Below, one piece after another: positions 36,701 to 50,900 of a DNA stretch of 64,000 nt. Every line of letters begins with the position of its first letter. Within the stretch, counting starts at the first letter, position 1. The translations under genes and the position numbers were made by a program. The notes beneath the pieces are model-generated. The model worked only from the letters and a program-made list of their open reading frames with translations. It did no database searches and had not been told where the DNA came from. The stretch lies in the NCBI RefSeq assembly GCF_964355755.1, contig NC_092670.1, forward strand, positions 28,013,795 through 28,077,794. The letters are read 5' to 3'. The stretch comes from Antedon mediterranea (Eukaryota; Echinodermata; Crinoidea; Comatulida; Antedonidae).

Positions 36701-39700
36701 GTTCTTTGATGTTTTTATGTGAAAAGTTTTATCGAAATGCTCAAAATGGTCTAAAACGGTTTCTAATGTGATTTTAAGAACTTTGATGTTTTTATGTTAA
36801 AAACTTTTTTAGAAAATCACAAAATGGTCTAAAACGTCTCCAAATGCGATTTGAAGCAATTCTAAGCACTTTGGTGTTTTTATGTTAACACGTTTTTTCG
36901 AAAATCACAAAATGGTCTACAACGTCTCCAAATGCGATTTGAAGCTATTCTAAGCACTTTGGTGTTTTTATGTTAACAAGTTTTTTCGAAAATCACAAAG
37001 TGGTATAAAACGTCTCCAAATGCGATTTTAATGTATTCTAAGCACTTTGGTGTTTTTATGTTAACAAGTTTTTTCGAAAATCACAAAATGGTCTAAAACG
37101 TCTCCAAATGTGATTTGAAGCTATTCTAAACACTTTGGTGTTTTTATGTTAACAAGTTTTTTCGAAAATCACAAATTGGTCTAAAACGTCTCCAAATGCG
37201 ATTTGAAGCTATTTTAAGCACTTTGGTGTTTTTGTGTAACCAAGTTTTTTCGAAAATCACAAAAGGGTCTAAAATGTCTCAAAATGCGATTTGAAGCTAT
37301 TCTGTACACTTTGATGTTTTTATGTTAACAACTTTTTTAGAAAATCACAAAATGGTCTAAAACGTCTCCAAATGCGATTTGAAGCAATTCTAAGCACTTT
37401 GGTGTTTTTATGGTAACGAGTTTTTTTGAATATCACAAAATGGTCTAAAATGTCTCCAAATGCGATTTGAAGCTTTTCTAAGCACGTTGGTGTTTTTATG
37501 TTTACAAGTTTTTTCGAAAATCACAAAATGGTCTAAAACGGCTCCAAATACGATTTGAAGCTATTCTAAGCACTTTGGTGTTTTTATGTTAACAAGTTTT
37601 TTCGAAAATCACAAAATGGTCTAAAACGTCTCCAAATGCGATTTGAAGCTATTCTAAGCACTTTGGTGTTTTTATGTTAACAAGTTTTTTCGAAAATCAC
37701 AAAATGGTGTAAAACGTCTCCAAATGCGATTTGAAGCTATTCTAAGCAATTTTGTGTTTTTATGTTAACAAGTTTTTTCGAAAATCACAAAATGGTCTAA
37801 AACGTCTCCAAATGCGATTTGAAGCTATTCTAAGCACTTTTGTGTTTTTATGTTAACAAGTTTTTTCGAAAATCACAAAATGGTCTAAAATGTCTCAAAA
37901 TGCGATTTGAAGCTATTCTGTACACTTTGCTGTTTTGTGTGAATAATTTTTGTCAAAATGCTCAAAATGGTCAAAAACGTTTTTAAATACTATATTAAGC
38001 TATTTTGTGTTCTTTGATGTTTTTGTGTGAAAAGTTTTTTCGAAATGCTCAAAATGGTCTAAAACGGTTTCTAATGTGATTTTAAGCACTTTGATGTTTT
38101 TATGTTAACAACTTTTTTAGAAAATTACAAAATGGTCTAAAACGTCTCCAAATGCAATTTGAAGCAATTCTAAGCACTTTGGTGTTTTTATGTTAACAAG
38201 TTTTTTCGAAAATCACAAAATGGTCTAAAACGTCTCCAAATGCTATTTGAAGCTATTCTGTACACTTTGCTGTTTTGTGTGAATAATTTTTGTTGAAATG
38301 CTCAAAATGGTCAAAAACGTTTTTAAATACGATATTAAGCTATTTTGTGCTCTTTGATGTTTTTGTGTGAAAAGTTTTATCGAAATGCTCAAAATGGTCT
38401 AAAACGGTTTCTAATGTGATTTTAAGCACTTTGGTGTTTTTATGTTAACAAGTTTTTTCGAAAATCACAAAATGGTCTAAAATATCTCCAAATGCGATTT
38501 GAAGCTTTTCTAAGCACTTTGGTGTTTTTATGTTAACAAGTTTTTTCGAAAATCACAAAATGGTCTAAAACGTCTCCAAATGTGATTTGAAGCTATTCTA
38601 AACACTTTGGTGTTTTTATGTTAACAAGTTTTTTCGAAAATCACAAATTGGTCTAAAACGTCTCCAAATGCGATTTTAAGCAATTCTAAGCACTTTGGTG
38701 TTTTTATGTTAAAAAGTTTTTTTCGAAAATCACAAAATGGTCTAAAACCTCTCCAAATGCGATTTGAAGCTATTCTGTACACTTTGCTGTTTTGTGTGAA
38801 TAATTTTTGTCGAAATGCTCAAAATGGTCAAAAACGTTTTTAAATACGATATTAAGCTATTTTGTGCTCTTTGATGTTTTTGTGTGAAAAGTTTTATCGA
38901 AATGCTCAAAATGGTCTAAAACGGTTTCTAATGTGATTTTAAGCACTTTGGTGTTTTTATGTTAACAAGTTTTTTCGAAAATCACAAAATGGTCTAAAAC
39001 GTCTCCAAATGTGATTTGAAGCTATTTTAAACACTTTGGTGTTTTTATGTTAATAAGTTTTTTCGAAAATCACAAATTGGTCTAAAACGTCTCCAAATGC
39101 GATTTGAAGCTTTTCTAAGCACTTTGGTTTTTTTATGGTAACGAGTTATTTCGAAAATCACAAAATGGTCTAAAACGTCTCCAAATGCGATTTGAAGCTA
39201 TTCTGTACACTTTGCTGTTTTGTGTGAATAATTTTTGTCAAAATGCTCAAAATGGTCAAAAACGTTTTTAAATACTATATTAAGCTATTTTGTGTTCTTT
39301 GATGTTTTTATGTGAAAAGTTTTATCGAAATGCTCAAAATGGTCTAAAACGGTTTCTAATGTGATTTTAAGAACTTTGATGTTTTTATGTTAAAAACTTT
39401 TTTAGAAAATCACAAAATGGTCTAAAACGTCTCCAAATGCGATTTGAAGCAATTCTAAGCACTTTGGTGTTTTTATGTTAACACGTTTTTTCGAAAATCA
39501 CAAAATGGTCTACAACGTCTCCAAATGCGATTTGAAGATATTCTAAGCACTTTGGTGTTTTTATGTTAACAAGTTTTTTCGAAAATCACAAAGTGGTATA
39601 AAACGTCTCCAAATGCGATTTTAAGGTATTCTAAGCACTTTGGTGTTTTTATGTTAACAAGTTTTTTAGAAAATCACAAAATGGTCTAAAACGTCTCCAA

Positions 39701-42700
39701 ATGCGATTTGAAGCAATTCTAAGCACTTTGGTGTTTTTATGGTAACGAGTTTTTTTGAATATCACAAAATGGTCTAAAATGTCTCCAAATGCGATTTGAA
39801 GCTTTTCTAAGCACTTTGGTGTTTTTATGTTAACAAGTTTTTTCGAAAATCACAAAATGGTCTAAAACGTCTCCAAATGCGATTTGAAGCTATTCTGTAC
39901 ACTTTGCTGTTTTGTGTGAATAATTTTTGTCGAAATGCTCAAAATGGTCAAAAACGTTTTTAAATACGATATTAAGCTATTTTGTGCTCTTTGATGTTTT
40001 TGTGTGAAAAGTTTTATCGAAATGCTCAAAATGGTCTAAAACGGTTTCTAATGTGATTTTAAGCACTTTGATGTTTTTATGTTAACAACTTTTTTAGAAA
40101 ATCACAAAATGGTCTAAAACGTCTCCAAATGCGATTTGAAGCTTTTCTAAGCACTTTTGTGTTTTTATGTTTACAAGTTTTTTCGAAAATCACAAAATGG
40201 TCTAAAACGGCTCCAAATACGATTTGAAGCTATTCTAAGCACTTTGGTGTTTTTATGTTAACAAGTTTTTTCGAAAATCACAAAATGGTCTAAAACGTCT
40301 CCAAATGCGATTTGAAGCTATTCTAAGCACTTTGGTGTTTTTATGTTAACAAGTTTTTTCGAAAATCACAAAATGGTGTAAAACGTCTCCAAATGCGATT
40401 TGAAGCTATTCTAAGCAATTTTGTGTTTTTATGTTAACAAGTTTTTTCGAAAATCACAAAATGGTCTAAAACGTCTCCAAATGCGATTTGAAGCTATTCT
40501 AAGCACTTTTGTGTTTTTATGTTAACAAGTTTTTTCGAAAATCACAAAATTGTCTAAAATGTCTCAAAATGCGATTTGAAGCTATTCTTTACACTTTGCT
40601 GTTTTGTGTGAATAATTTTTGTCAAAATGCTCAAAATGGTCAAAAACGTTTTTAAATACTATATTAAGCTATTTTGTGTTCTTTGATGTTTTTGTGTGAA
40701 AAGTTTTTTCGAAATGCTCAAAATGGTCTAAAACGGTTTCTAATGTGATTTTAAGCACTTTGATGTTTTTATGTTAACAACTTTTTTAGAAAATTACAAA
40801 ATGGTCTAAAACGTCTCCAAATGCGATTTGAAGCAATTCTAAGCACTTTGGTGTTTTTATGTTAACAAGTTTTTTCGAAAATCACAAAATGGTCTAAAAC
40901 GTCTCCAAATGCGATTTGAAGCTATTCTGTACACTTTGCTGTTTTGTGTGAATAATTTTTGTTGAAATGCTCAAAATGGTCAAAAACGTTTTTAAATACG
41001 ATATTAAGCTATTTTGTGCTCTTTGATGTTTTTGTGTGAAAAGTTTTATCGAAATGCTCAAAATGGTCTAAAACGGTTTCTAATGTGATTTTAAGCACTT
41101 TGGTGTTTTTATGTTAACAAGTTTTTTCGAAAATCACAAAATGGTCTAAAATGTCTCCAAATGCGATTTGAAGCTTTTCTAAGCACTTTGGTGTTTTTAT
41201 GTTAACAAGTTTTTTCGAAAATCACAAAATGGTCTAAAACGTCTCCAAATGTGATTTGAAGCTATTCTAAACACTTTGGTGTTTTTATGTTAACAAGTTT
41301 TTTCGAAAATCACAAATTGGTCTAAAACGTCTCCAAATGCGATTTGAAGCTATTTTAAGCACTTTGGTGTTTTTGTGTAACCAAGTTTTTTCGAAAATCA
41401 CAAAAGGGTCTAAAATGTCTCAAAATGCGATTTGAAGCTATTCTGTACACTTTGATGTTTTTTTGTTAACAAGTTTTTTCGAAAGTCACAAAATGGTCTA
41501 AAAAGTCTCCAAATGCGATTTGAAGCTATTCTAAGCACTTTGGTGTTTTTATGTTAACAAGTTTTATCGAAAATCACAAAATGGTGTAAAACGTCTCCAA
41601 ATGCGATTTGAAGCTATTCTAAGCACTTTGGTTTTTTATGTTAACAAGTTTTTTCGAAAATCACAAAATGGTGTAAAACGTCTCCAAATGCGATTTTAAG
41701 CTATTCTAAGCAATTTGGTGTTTTTATGTTAACAAGTTTTTTCGAAAATCACAAAATGGTCTAAAACGTCTCCAAATGCGATTTGAAGCTATTCTGTACA
41801 CTTTGCTGTTTTGTGAGAATAATTTTTGTCGAAATGCTCAAAATGGTCAAAAACGTTTTTAAATACGATATTAAGCTATTTTGTGCTCTTTGATGTTTTT
41901 GTGTGAAAAGTTTTATCGAAATGCTCAAAATGGTCTAAAACGGTTTCTAATGTGATTTTAAGCACTTTGATGTTTTTATGTTAACAACTTTTTTAGAAAA
42001 TTACAAAATGGTGTAAAACGTCTCCAAATGCGATTTGAAGCTATTCTAAGCAATTTCGTGTTTTTATGTTAACAAGTTTTTTCTAAAATCACAAAATGGT
42101 CTAAAATGTCTCCAAATGCGATTTTAAGGTATTCTAAGCACTTTGGTGTTTTTATGTTAACAAGTTTTTTCGAAAATCACAAAATGGTCTAAAACGTCTA
42201 CAAATGCGATTTGAAGCTATTCTAAGCACTTTGGTGTTTTTATGTTAACAAGTTTTTTCGAAAATCACAAAATGGTATAAAACGTCTCCAAATGCGATTT
42301 GAAGATTTTCTAAGCACTTTGGTGTTTTTATGTTTACAAGTTTTTTCGAAAATCACAAAATGGTCTAAAACGTCTCCAAATGCGATTTGAAGCTATTCCG
42401 TACACTTTGCTGTTTTGTGTGAATAATTTTGTCAAAATGCTCAAAATGGTCAAAAACGTTTTTAAATACTATATTAAGCTATTTTGTGTTCTTTGATGTT
42501 TTTGTGTGAAAAGTTTTATCGAAATGCTCAAAATGGTCTAAAACGGTTTCTAATGAAATGATTTTAAGAACTTTGATGTTTTTATGTTAACAACTTTTTT
42601 AGAAAATCACAAAATGGTCTAAAACGTCTCCAAATGCGATTTGAAGCAATTCTAAGCACTTTGGTGTTTTTATGTTAACAAGTTTTTTCGAAAATCACAA

Positions 42701-44920
42701 AATGGTATAAAACCTCTCCAAATGCGATTTTAAGGTATTCTAAGCACTTTGGTGTTTTTATGTTAACAAGTTTTTTCGAAAACCACAAAATGGTATAAAA
42801 CGTCTCCAAATGCGATTTGAAGCAATTCTAAGCACTTTGGTGTTTTTATGTTAACAAGTTTTTTCGAAAATCACAAAATGGTATAAAACGTCTCCAAATG
42901 AGATTTTAAGGTATTCTAAGCACTTTGGTGTTTTTATGTTAACAAGTTTTTTCGAAAATCACAAAATGGTCTAAAACGTCTACAAATGCGATTTGAAGCT
43001 ATTCTAAGCACTTTGGTGTTTTTATGTTAACAAGTTTTTTCGAAAATCACAAAATGGTATAAAACGTCTCCAAATGCGATTTTAAGCTATTCTAAGCAAT
43101 TTGGTGTTTTTATGTTAACAAGTTTTTTCGAAAATCACAAAATGGTCGAAAATGTCACAAAATGCGATTTGAAGCTATTCTAAGCACTTTGGTGTTATTA
43201 TGTTAACAAGTTTTTTCGAAAATCACAAATTGGTCTAAAACGTCTCCAAATGCGATTTGAAGCTATTTTAAGCACTTTGGTGTTTTTGTGTAACCAAGTT
43301 TTTTCGAAAATCACAAAAGGGTCTAAAATGTCTAAAAATACGATTTGAAGCTATTCTGTACACTTTGATGTTTTTTTGTTAACAAGTTTTTTCGAAAGTC
43401 ACAAAATGGTCTAAAACGTCTCCAAATGCGATTTGAAGCTATTCTAAGCACTTTGGTGTTTTTATGTTAACAAGTTTTTTCGAAAATCACAAAATGGTGT
43501 AAAACGTCTCCAAATGCGATTTGAAGCTATTCTAAGCACTTTGGTGTTTTTATGTTAACAAGTTTTTTCGAAAATCACAAAATGGTGTAAAACTTCTCCA
43601 AATACGATTTTAAGCTATTCTAAGCAATTTGGTGTTTTTATGTTAACAAGTTTTTTCGAAAATCACAAAATGGTCTAAAACGTCTCCAAATGCGATTTGA
43701 AGTTATTCTGTACACTTTGCTGTTTTGTGAGAATAATTTTTGTCGAAATGCTCAAAATGGTCAAAAACGTTTTTAAATACGATATTAAGCTATTTTGTGC
43801 TCTTTGATGTTTTTGTGTGAAAAGTTTTATCGAAATGCTCAAAATGGTCTAAAACGGTTTCTAATGTGATTTTAAGCACTTTGGTGTTTTTATGTTAACA
43901 AGTTTTTTCGAAAATCACAAAATGGTCTAAAACGTCTCCAAATGTGATTTGAAGCTATTCTAAACACTTTGGTGTTTTTATGTTAACAAGTTTTTTCGAA
44001 AATCACAAATTGGTCTAAAACGTATCCAAATGCGATTTGAAGCTATTTTAAGCACTTTGGTGTTTTTGTGTAACCAAGTTTTTTCGAAAATCACAAAAGG
44101 GTCTAAAATGTCTCAAAATGCGATTTGAAGCTATTCTGTACACTTTGATGTTTTTTTGTTAACAAGTTTTTTCGAAAGTCACAAAATGGTCTAAAACGTC
44201 TCCAAATGCGATTTGAAGCTATTCTAAGCACTTTGGTGTTTTTATGTTAACAAGTTTTTTCGAAAATCACAAAATGGTGTAAAACGTCTCCAAATGCGAT
44301 TTGAAGCTATTCTAAGCACTTTGGTGTTTTTATGTTAACAAGTTTTTTCGAAAATCACAAAATGGTGTAAAACTTCTCCAAATACGATTTTAAGCTATTC
44401 TAAGCAATTTGGTGTTTTTATGTTAACAAGTTTTTTCGAAAATCACAAAATGGTCTAAAACGTCTCCAAATGCGATTTGAAGCTATTCTGTACACTTTGC
44501 TGTTTTGTGTGAATAATTTTTGTTGAAATGCTCAAAATGGTCAAAAACGTTTTTAAATACTATATTAAGCTATTTTGTGTTCTTTGATGTTTTTGTGTGA
44601 AAAGTTTTATCGAAATGCTCAAAATGGTCTAAAACGGTTTCTAATGTGATTTTAAGCACTTTGATGTTTTTATGTTAACAAGTTTTTTCGAAAATCACAA
44701 AATGGTGTAAAACGTCTCCAAATGCGATTTGAAGCTATTCTAAGCACGTTGGTGTTTTTATGTTAACAAGTTTTTTCGAAAATCACAAAATGGTCTAAAA
44801 CGTCTCCAAATGCGATTTGAAGCAATTCTAAGCACTTTGGTGTTTTTATGGTAACGAGTTATTTCGAAAATCACAAAATGGTCTAAAACGTCTCCAAATG
44901 CGATTTGAAGCTATTCTGTA
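33768..44920 (+). repeat. Alpha-2 unit (11,153 bp, 17 HORs)
   Basis: B starts: 33768, 34727, 35243, 35671, 36099, 36615, 37923, 38263, 38780, 39208, 39900, 40592, 40932, 41799, 42403, 43713, 44493. Spacings repeat alpha-1 in order, the only difference being 959 for 958 in the first. Its first B is the GAATATTTTTT form seen also at 10283 and 62763, a marker of the beta-to-alpha boundary. Private changes: CTCTTTGAAGTTTT and AATGCTAAAAATGG in the C monomer near 35337-35370, and a TTTGGTTTTTTTATGG form near 39128. The alpha markers (the 1-bp-short monomer near 41631, and TTTTTTCTAAAATC near 42083) are retained. Confidence 0.95.
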
Positions 44921-47900
44921 CACTTTGCTGTTTTGTGTGAATAATTTTTGTCAAAATGCTCAAAATGGTCAAAAACGTTTTTTAATACTATATTAAGCTA
45001 TTTTGTGCTCTTTGATGTTTTTGTGTGAAAAGTTTTATCGAAATGCTCAAAATGGTCTAAAACGGTTTCTAATGTGATTTTAAGCACTTTGATGTTTTTA
45101 TGTTAACAACTTTTTTAGAAAATTACAAAATGGTGTAAAACGTCTCCAAATGCGATTTGAAGCTATTCTAAGCACTTTGGTGTTTTTATGGTAACGAGTT
45201 TTTTTGAATATCACAAAATGGTCTAAAATGTCTCCAAATGCGATTTGAAGCTTTTCTAAGCACTTTGGTGTTTTTATGTTAACAAGTTTTTTCGAAAATC
45301 ACAAAATGGTCTAAAACGTCTCCAAATGTGATTTGAAGCTATTCTAAACACTTTGGTGTTTTTATGTTAACAAGTTTTTTCGAAAATCACAAATTGGTCT
45401 AAAACGTCTCCAAATGCGATTTGAAGCTAGTTTAAGCACTTTGGTGTTTTTGTGTAACCAAGTTTTTTCGAAAATCACAAAAGGGTCTAAAATGTCTCAA
45501 AATGCGATTTGAAGCTATTCTGTACACTTTGATGTTTTTTTTGTTAACAAGTTTTTTCGAAAGTCACAAAATGGTCTAAAACGTCTCCAAATGCGATTTG
45601 AAGCTATTCTAAGCACTTTGGTGTTTTTATGTTAACAAGTTTTTTCGAAAATCACAAAATGGTGTAAAACGTCTCCAAATGCGATTTGAAGCTATTCTAA
45701 GCAATTTGGTGTTTTTATGTTAACAAGTTTTTTCGAAAATCACAAAATGGTGTAAAACGTCTCCAAATGCGATTTTAAGCTATTCTAAGCAATTTGGTGT
45801 TCTTTTATGTTAACAAGTTTTTTCGAAAATCACAAAATGGTCTAAAACGTCTCCAAATGCGATTTGAAGCTATTCTGTACACTTTGCTGTTTTGTGAGAA
45901 TAATTTTTGTCGAAATGCTCAAAATGGTCAAAAACGTTTTTAAATACGATATTAAGCTATTTTGTGCTCTTTGATGTTTTTGTGTGAAAAGTTTTATCGA
46001 AATGCTCAAAATGGTCTAAAACGGTTTCTAATGTGATTTTAAGCACTTTGGTGTTTTTATGTTAACAAGTTTTTTCGAAAATCACAAAATGGTCTAAAAC
46101 GTCTCCAAATGTGATTTGAAGCTATTCTAAACACTTTGGTGTTTTTATGTTAACAAGTTTTTTCGAAAATCACAAATTGGTCTAAAACGTCTCCAAATGC
46201 GATTTGAAGCTATTTTAAGCACTTTGGTGTTTTTGTGTAACCAAGTTTTTTCGAAAATCACAAAAGGGTCTAAAATGTCTCAAAATGCGATTTGAAGCTA
46301 TTCTGTACACTTTGATGTTTTTTTGTTAACAAGTTTTTTCGAAAGTCACAAAATGGTCTAAAACGTCTCCAAATGCGATTTGAAGCTATTCTAAGCACTT
46401 TGCTGTTTTGTGTGAATAATTTTTGTCGAAATGCTCAAAATGGTCAAAAACGTTTTTAAATACGATATTAAGCTATTTTGTGCTCTTTGATGTTTTTGTG
46501 TGAAAAGTTTTATCGAAATGCTCAAAATGGTCTAAAACGGTTTCTAATGTGATTTTAAGCACTTTGATGTTTTTATGTTAACAACTTTTTTAGAAAATCA
46601 CAAAATGGTCTAAAACGTCTCCAAATGCGATTTGAAGCAATTCTAAGCACTTTGGTGTTTTTATGGTAACGAGTTTTTTTGAATATCACAAAATGGTCTA
46701 AAATGTCTCCAAATGCGATTTGAAGCTTTTCTAAGCACATTGGTGTTTTTATGTTAACAAGTTTTTTCGAAAATCACAAAATGGTCTAAAACGTCTCCAA
46801 ATGCGATTTGAAGCTATTCTGTACACTTTGCTGTTTTGTGTGAATAATTTTTGTCGAAATGCTCAAAATGGTCAAAAACGTTTTTAAATACGATATTAAG
46901 CTATTTTGTGCTCTTTTATGTTTTTGTGTGAAAAGTTTTATCGAAATGCTCAAAATGGTCTAAAACGGTTTCTAATGTGATTTTAAGCACTTTGATGTTT
47001 TTATGTTAACAACTTTTTTAGAAAATCACAAAATGGTCTAAAACGTCTCCAAATGCGATTTGAAGCAATTCTAAGCACTTTGGTGTTTTTATGGTAACGA
47101 GTTTTTTTGAATATCACAAAATGGTCTAAAATGTCTCCAAATGCGATTTGAAGCTTTTCTAAGCACTTTGGTGTTTTTATGGTAACGAGTTATTTCGAAA
47201 ATCACAAAATGGTCTAAAACGTCTCCAAATGCGATTTGAAGCTATTCTGTACACTTTGCTGTTTTGTGTGAATAATTTTTGTCAAAATGCTCAAAATGGT
47301 CAAAAACGTTTTTAAATACTATATTAAGCTATTTTGTGCTCTTTGATGTTTTTGTGTGAAAAGTTTTATCGAAATGCTCAAAATGGTCTAAAACGGTTTC
47401 TAATGTGATTTTAAGCACTTTGATGTTTTTATGTTAACAACTTTTTTAGAAAATTACAAATTGGTGTAAAACGTCTCCAAATGCGATTTGAAGCTATTCT
47501 AAGCAATTTGGTGTTTTTATGTTAACAAGTTTTTTCGAAAATCACAAAATGGTCTAAAACGTCTCCAAATGCGATTTGAAGCTATTCTAAGCACTTTTGT
47601 GTTTTTATGTTAACAAGTTTTTTCGAAAATCACAAAATGGTCTAAAATGTCTCCAAATGCGATTTGAAGCTTTTCTAAGCACTTTTGTGTTTTTATGTTT
47701 ACAAGTTTTTTCGAAAATCACAAAATGGTCTAAAACGTCTCCAAATGCGATTTGAAGCTATTCTGTACACTTTGCTGTTTTGTGTGAATAATTTTTGTCA
47801 AAATGCTCAAAATGGTCAAAAACGGTTTTAAATACTATATTAAGCTATTTTGTGTTCTTTGATGTTTTTATGTGAAAAGTTTTATCGAAATGCTCAAAAT

Positions 47901-50900
47901 GGTCTAAAACGGTTTCTAATGTGATTTTAAGAACTTTGATGTTTTTATGTTAAAAACTTTTTTAGAAAATCACAAAATGGTCTAAAACGTCTCCAAATGC
48001 GATTTGAAGCAATTCTAAGCACTTTGGTGTTTTTATGTTAACACGTTTTTTCGAAAATCACAAAATGGTCTACAACGTCTCCAAATGCGATTTGAAGCTA
48101 TTCTAAGCACTTTGGTGTTTTTATGTTAACAAGTTTTTTCGAAAATCACAAAGTGGTATAAAACGTCTCCAAATGCGATTTTAATGTATTCTAAGCACTT
48201 TGGTGTTTTTATGTTAACAAGTTTTTTCGAAAATCACAAAATGGTCTAAAACGTCTCCAAATGTGATTTGAAGCTATTCTAAACACTTTGGTGTTTTTAT
48301 GTTAACAAGTTTTTTCGAAAATCACAAATTGGTCTAAAACGTCTCCAAATGCGATTTGAAGCTATTTTAAGCACTTTGGTGTTTTTGTGTAACCAAGTTT
48401 TTTCGAAAATCACAAAAGGGTCTAAAATGTCTCAAAATGCGATTTGAAGCTATTCTGTACACTTTGATGTTTTTATGTTAACAACTTTTTTAGAAAATCA
48501 CAAAATGGTCTAAAACGTCTCCAAATGCGATTTGAAGCAATTCTAAGCACTTTGGTGTTTTTATGGTAACGAGTTTTTTTGAATATCACAAAATGGTCTA
48601 AAATGTCTCCAAATGCGATTTGAAGCTTTTCTAAGCACGTTGGTGTTTTTATGTTTACAAGTTTTTTCGAAAATCACAAAATGGTCTAAAACGGCTCCAA
48701 ATACGATTTGAAGCTATTCTAAGCACTTTGGTGTTTTTATGTTAACAAGTTTTTTCGAAAATCACAAAATGGTCTAAAACGTCTCCAAATGCGATTTGAA
48801 GCTATTCTAAGCACTTTGGTGTTTTTATGTTAACAAGTTTTTTCGAAAATCACAAAATGGTGTAAAACGTCTCCAAATGCGATTTGAAGCTATTCTAAGC
48901 AATTTTGTGTTTTTATGTTAACAAGTTTTTTCGAAAATCACAAAATGGTCTAAAACGTCTCCAAATGCGATTTGAAGCTATTCTAAGCACTTTTGTGTTT
49001 TTATGTTAACAAGTTTTTTCGAAAATCACAAAATGGTCTAAAATGTCTCAAAATGCGATTTGAAGCTATTCTGTACACTTTGCTGTTTTGTGTGAATAAT
49101 TTTTGTCAAAATGCTCAAAATGGTCAAAAACGTTTTTAAATACTATATTAAGCTATTTTGTGTTCTTTGATGTTTTTGTGTGAAAAGTTTTTTCGAAATG
49201 CTCAAAATGGTCTAAAACGGTTTCTAATGTGATTTTAAGCACTTTGATGTTTTTATGTTAACAACTTTTTTAGAAAATTACAAAATGGTCTAAAACGTCT
49301 CCAAATGCAATTTGAAGCAATTCTAAGCACTTTGGTGTTTTTATGTTAACAAGTTTTTTCGAAAATCACAAAATGGTCTAAAACGTCTCCAAATGCTATT
49401 TGAAGCTATTCTGTACACTTTGCTGTTTTGTGTGAATAATTTTTGTTGAAATGCTCAAAATGGTCAAAAACGTTTTTAAATACGATATTAAGCTATTTTG
49501 TGCTCTTTGATGTTTTTGTGTGAAAAGTTTTATCGAAATGCTCAAAATGGTCTAAAACGGTTTCTAATGTGATTTTAAGCACTTTGGTGTTTTTATGTTA
49601 ACAAGTTTTTTCGAAAATCACAAAATGGTCTAAAATATCTCCAAATGCGATTTGAAGCTTTTCTAAGCACTTTGGTGTTTTTATGTTAACAAGTTTTTTC
49701 GAAAATCACAAAATGGTCTAAAACGTCTCCAAATGTGATTTGAAGCTATTCTAAACACTTTGGTGTTTTTATGTTAACAAGTTTTTTCGAAAATCACAAA
49801 TTGGTCTAAAACGTCTCCAAATGCGATTTTAAGCAATTCTAAGCACTTTGGTGTTTTTATGTTAAAAAGTTTTTTTCGAAAATCACAAAATGGTCTAAAA
49901 CCTCTCCAAATGCGATTTGAAGCTATTCTGTACACTTTGCTGTTTTGTGTGAATAATTTTTGTCGAAATGCTCAAAATGGTCAAAAACGTTTTTAAATAC
50001 GATATTAAGCTATTTTGTGCTCTTTGATGTTTTTGTGTGAAAAGTTTTATCGAAATGCTCAAAATGGTCTAAAACGGTTTCTAATGTGATTTTAAGCACT
50101 TTGGTGTTTTTATGTTAACAAGTTTTTTCGAAAATCACAAAATGGTCTAAAACGTCTCCAAATGTGATTTGAAGCTATTTTAAACACTTTGGTGTTTTTA
50201 TGTTAATAAGTTTTTTCGAAAATCACAAATTGGTCTAAAACGTCTCCAAATGCGATTTGAAGCTTTTCTAAGCACTTTGGTGTTTTTATGGTAACGAGTT
50301 ATTTCGAAAATCACAAAATGGTCTAAAACGTCTCCAAATGCGATTTGAAGCTATTCTGTACACTTTGCTGTTTTGTGTGAATAATTTTTGTCAAAATGCT
50401 CAAAATGGTCAAAAACGTTTTTAAATACTATATTAAGCTATTTTGTGTTCTTTGATGTTTTTATGTGAAAAGTTTTATCGAAATGCTCAAAATGGTCTAA
50501 AACGGTTTCTAATGTGATTTTAAGAACTTTGATGTTTTTATGTTAAAAACTTTTTTAGAAAATCACAAAATGGTCTAAAACGTCTCCAAATGCGATTTGA
50601 AGCAATTCTAAGCACTTTGGTGTTTTTATGTTAACACGTTTTTTCGAAAATCACAAAATGGTCTACAACGTCTCCAAATGCGATTTGAAGATATTCTAAG
50701 CACTTTGGTGTTTTTATGTTAACAAGTTTTTTCGAAAATCACAAAGTGGTATAAAACGTCTCCAAATGCGATTTTAAGGTATTCTAAGCACTTTGGTGTT
50801 TTTATGTTAACAAGTTTTTTAGAAAATCACAAAATGGTCTAAAACGTCTCCAAATGCGATTTGAAGCAATTCTAAGCACTTTGGTGTTTTTATGGTAACG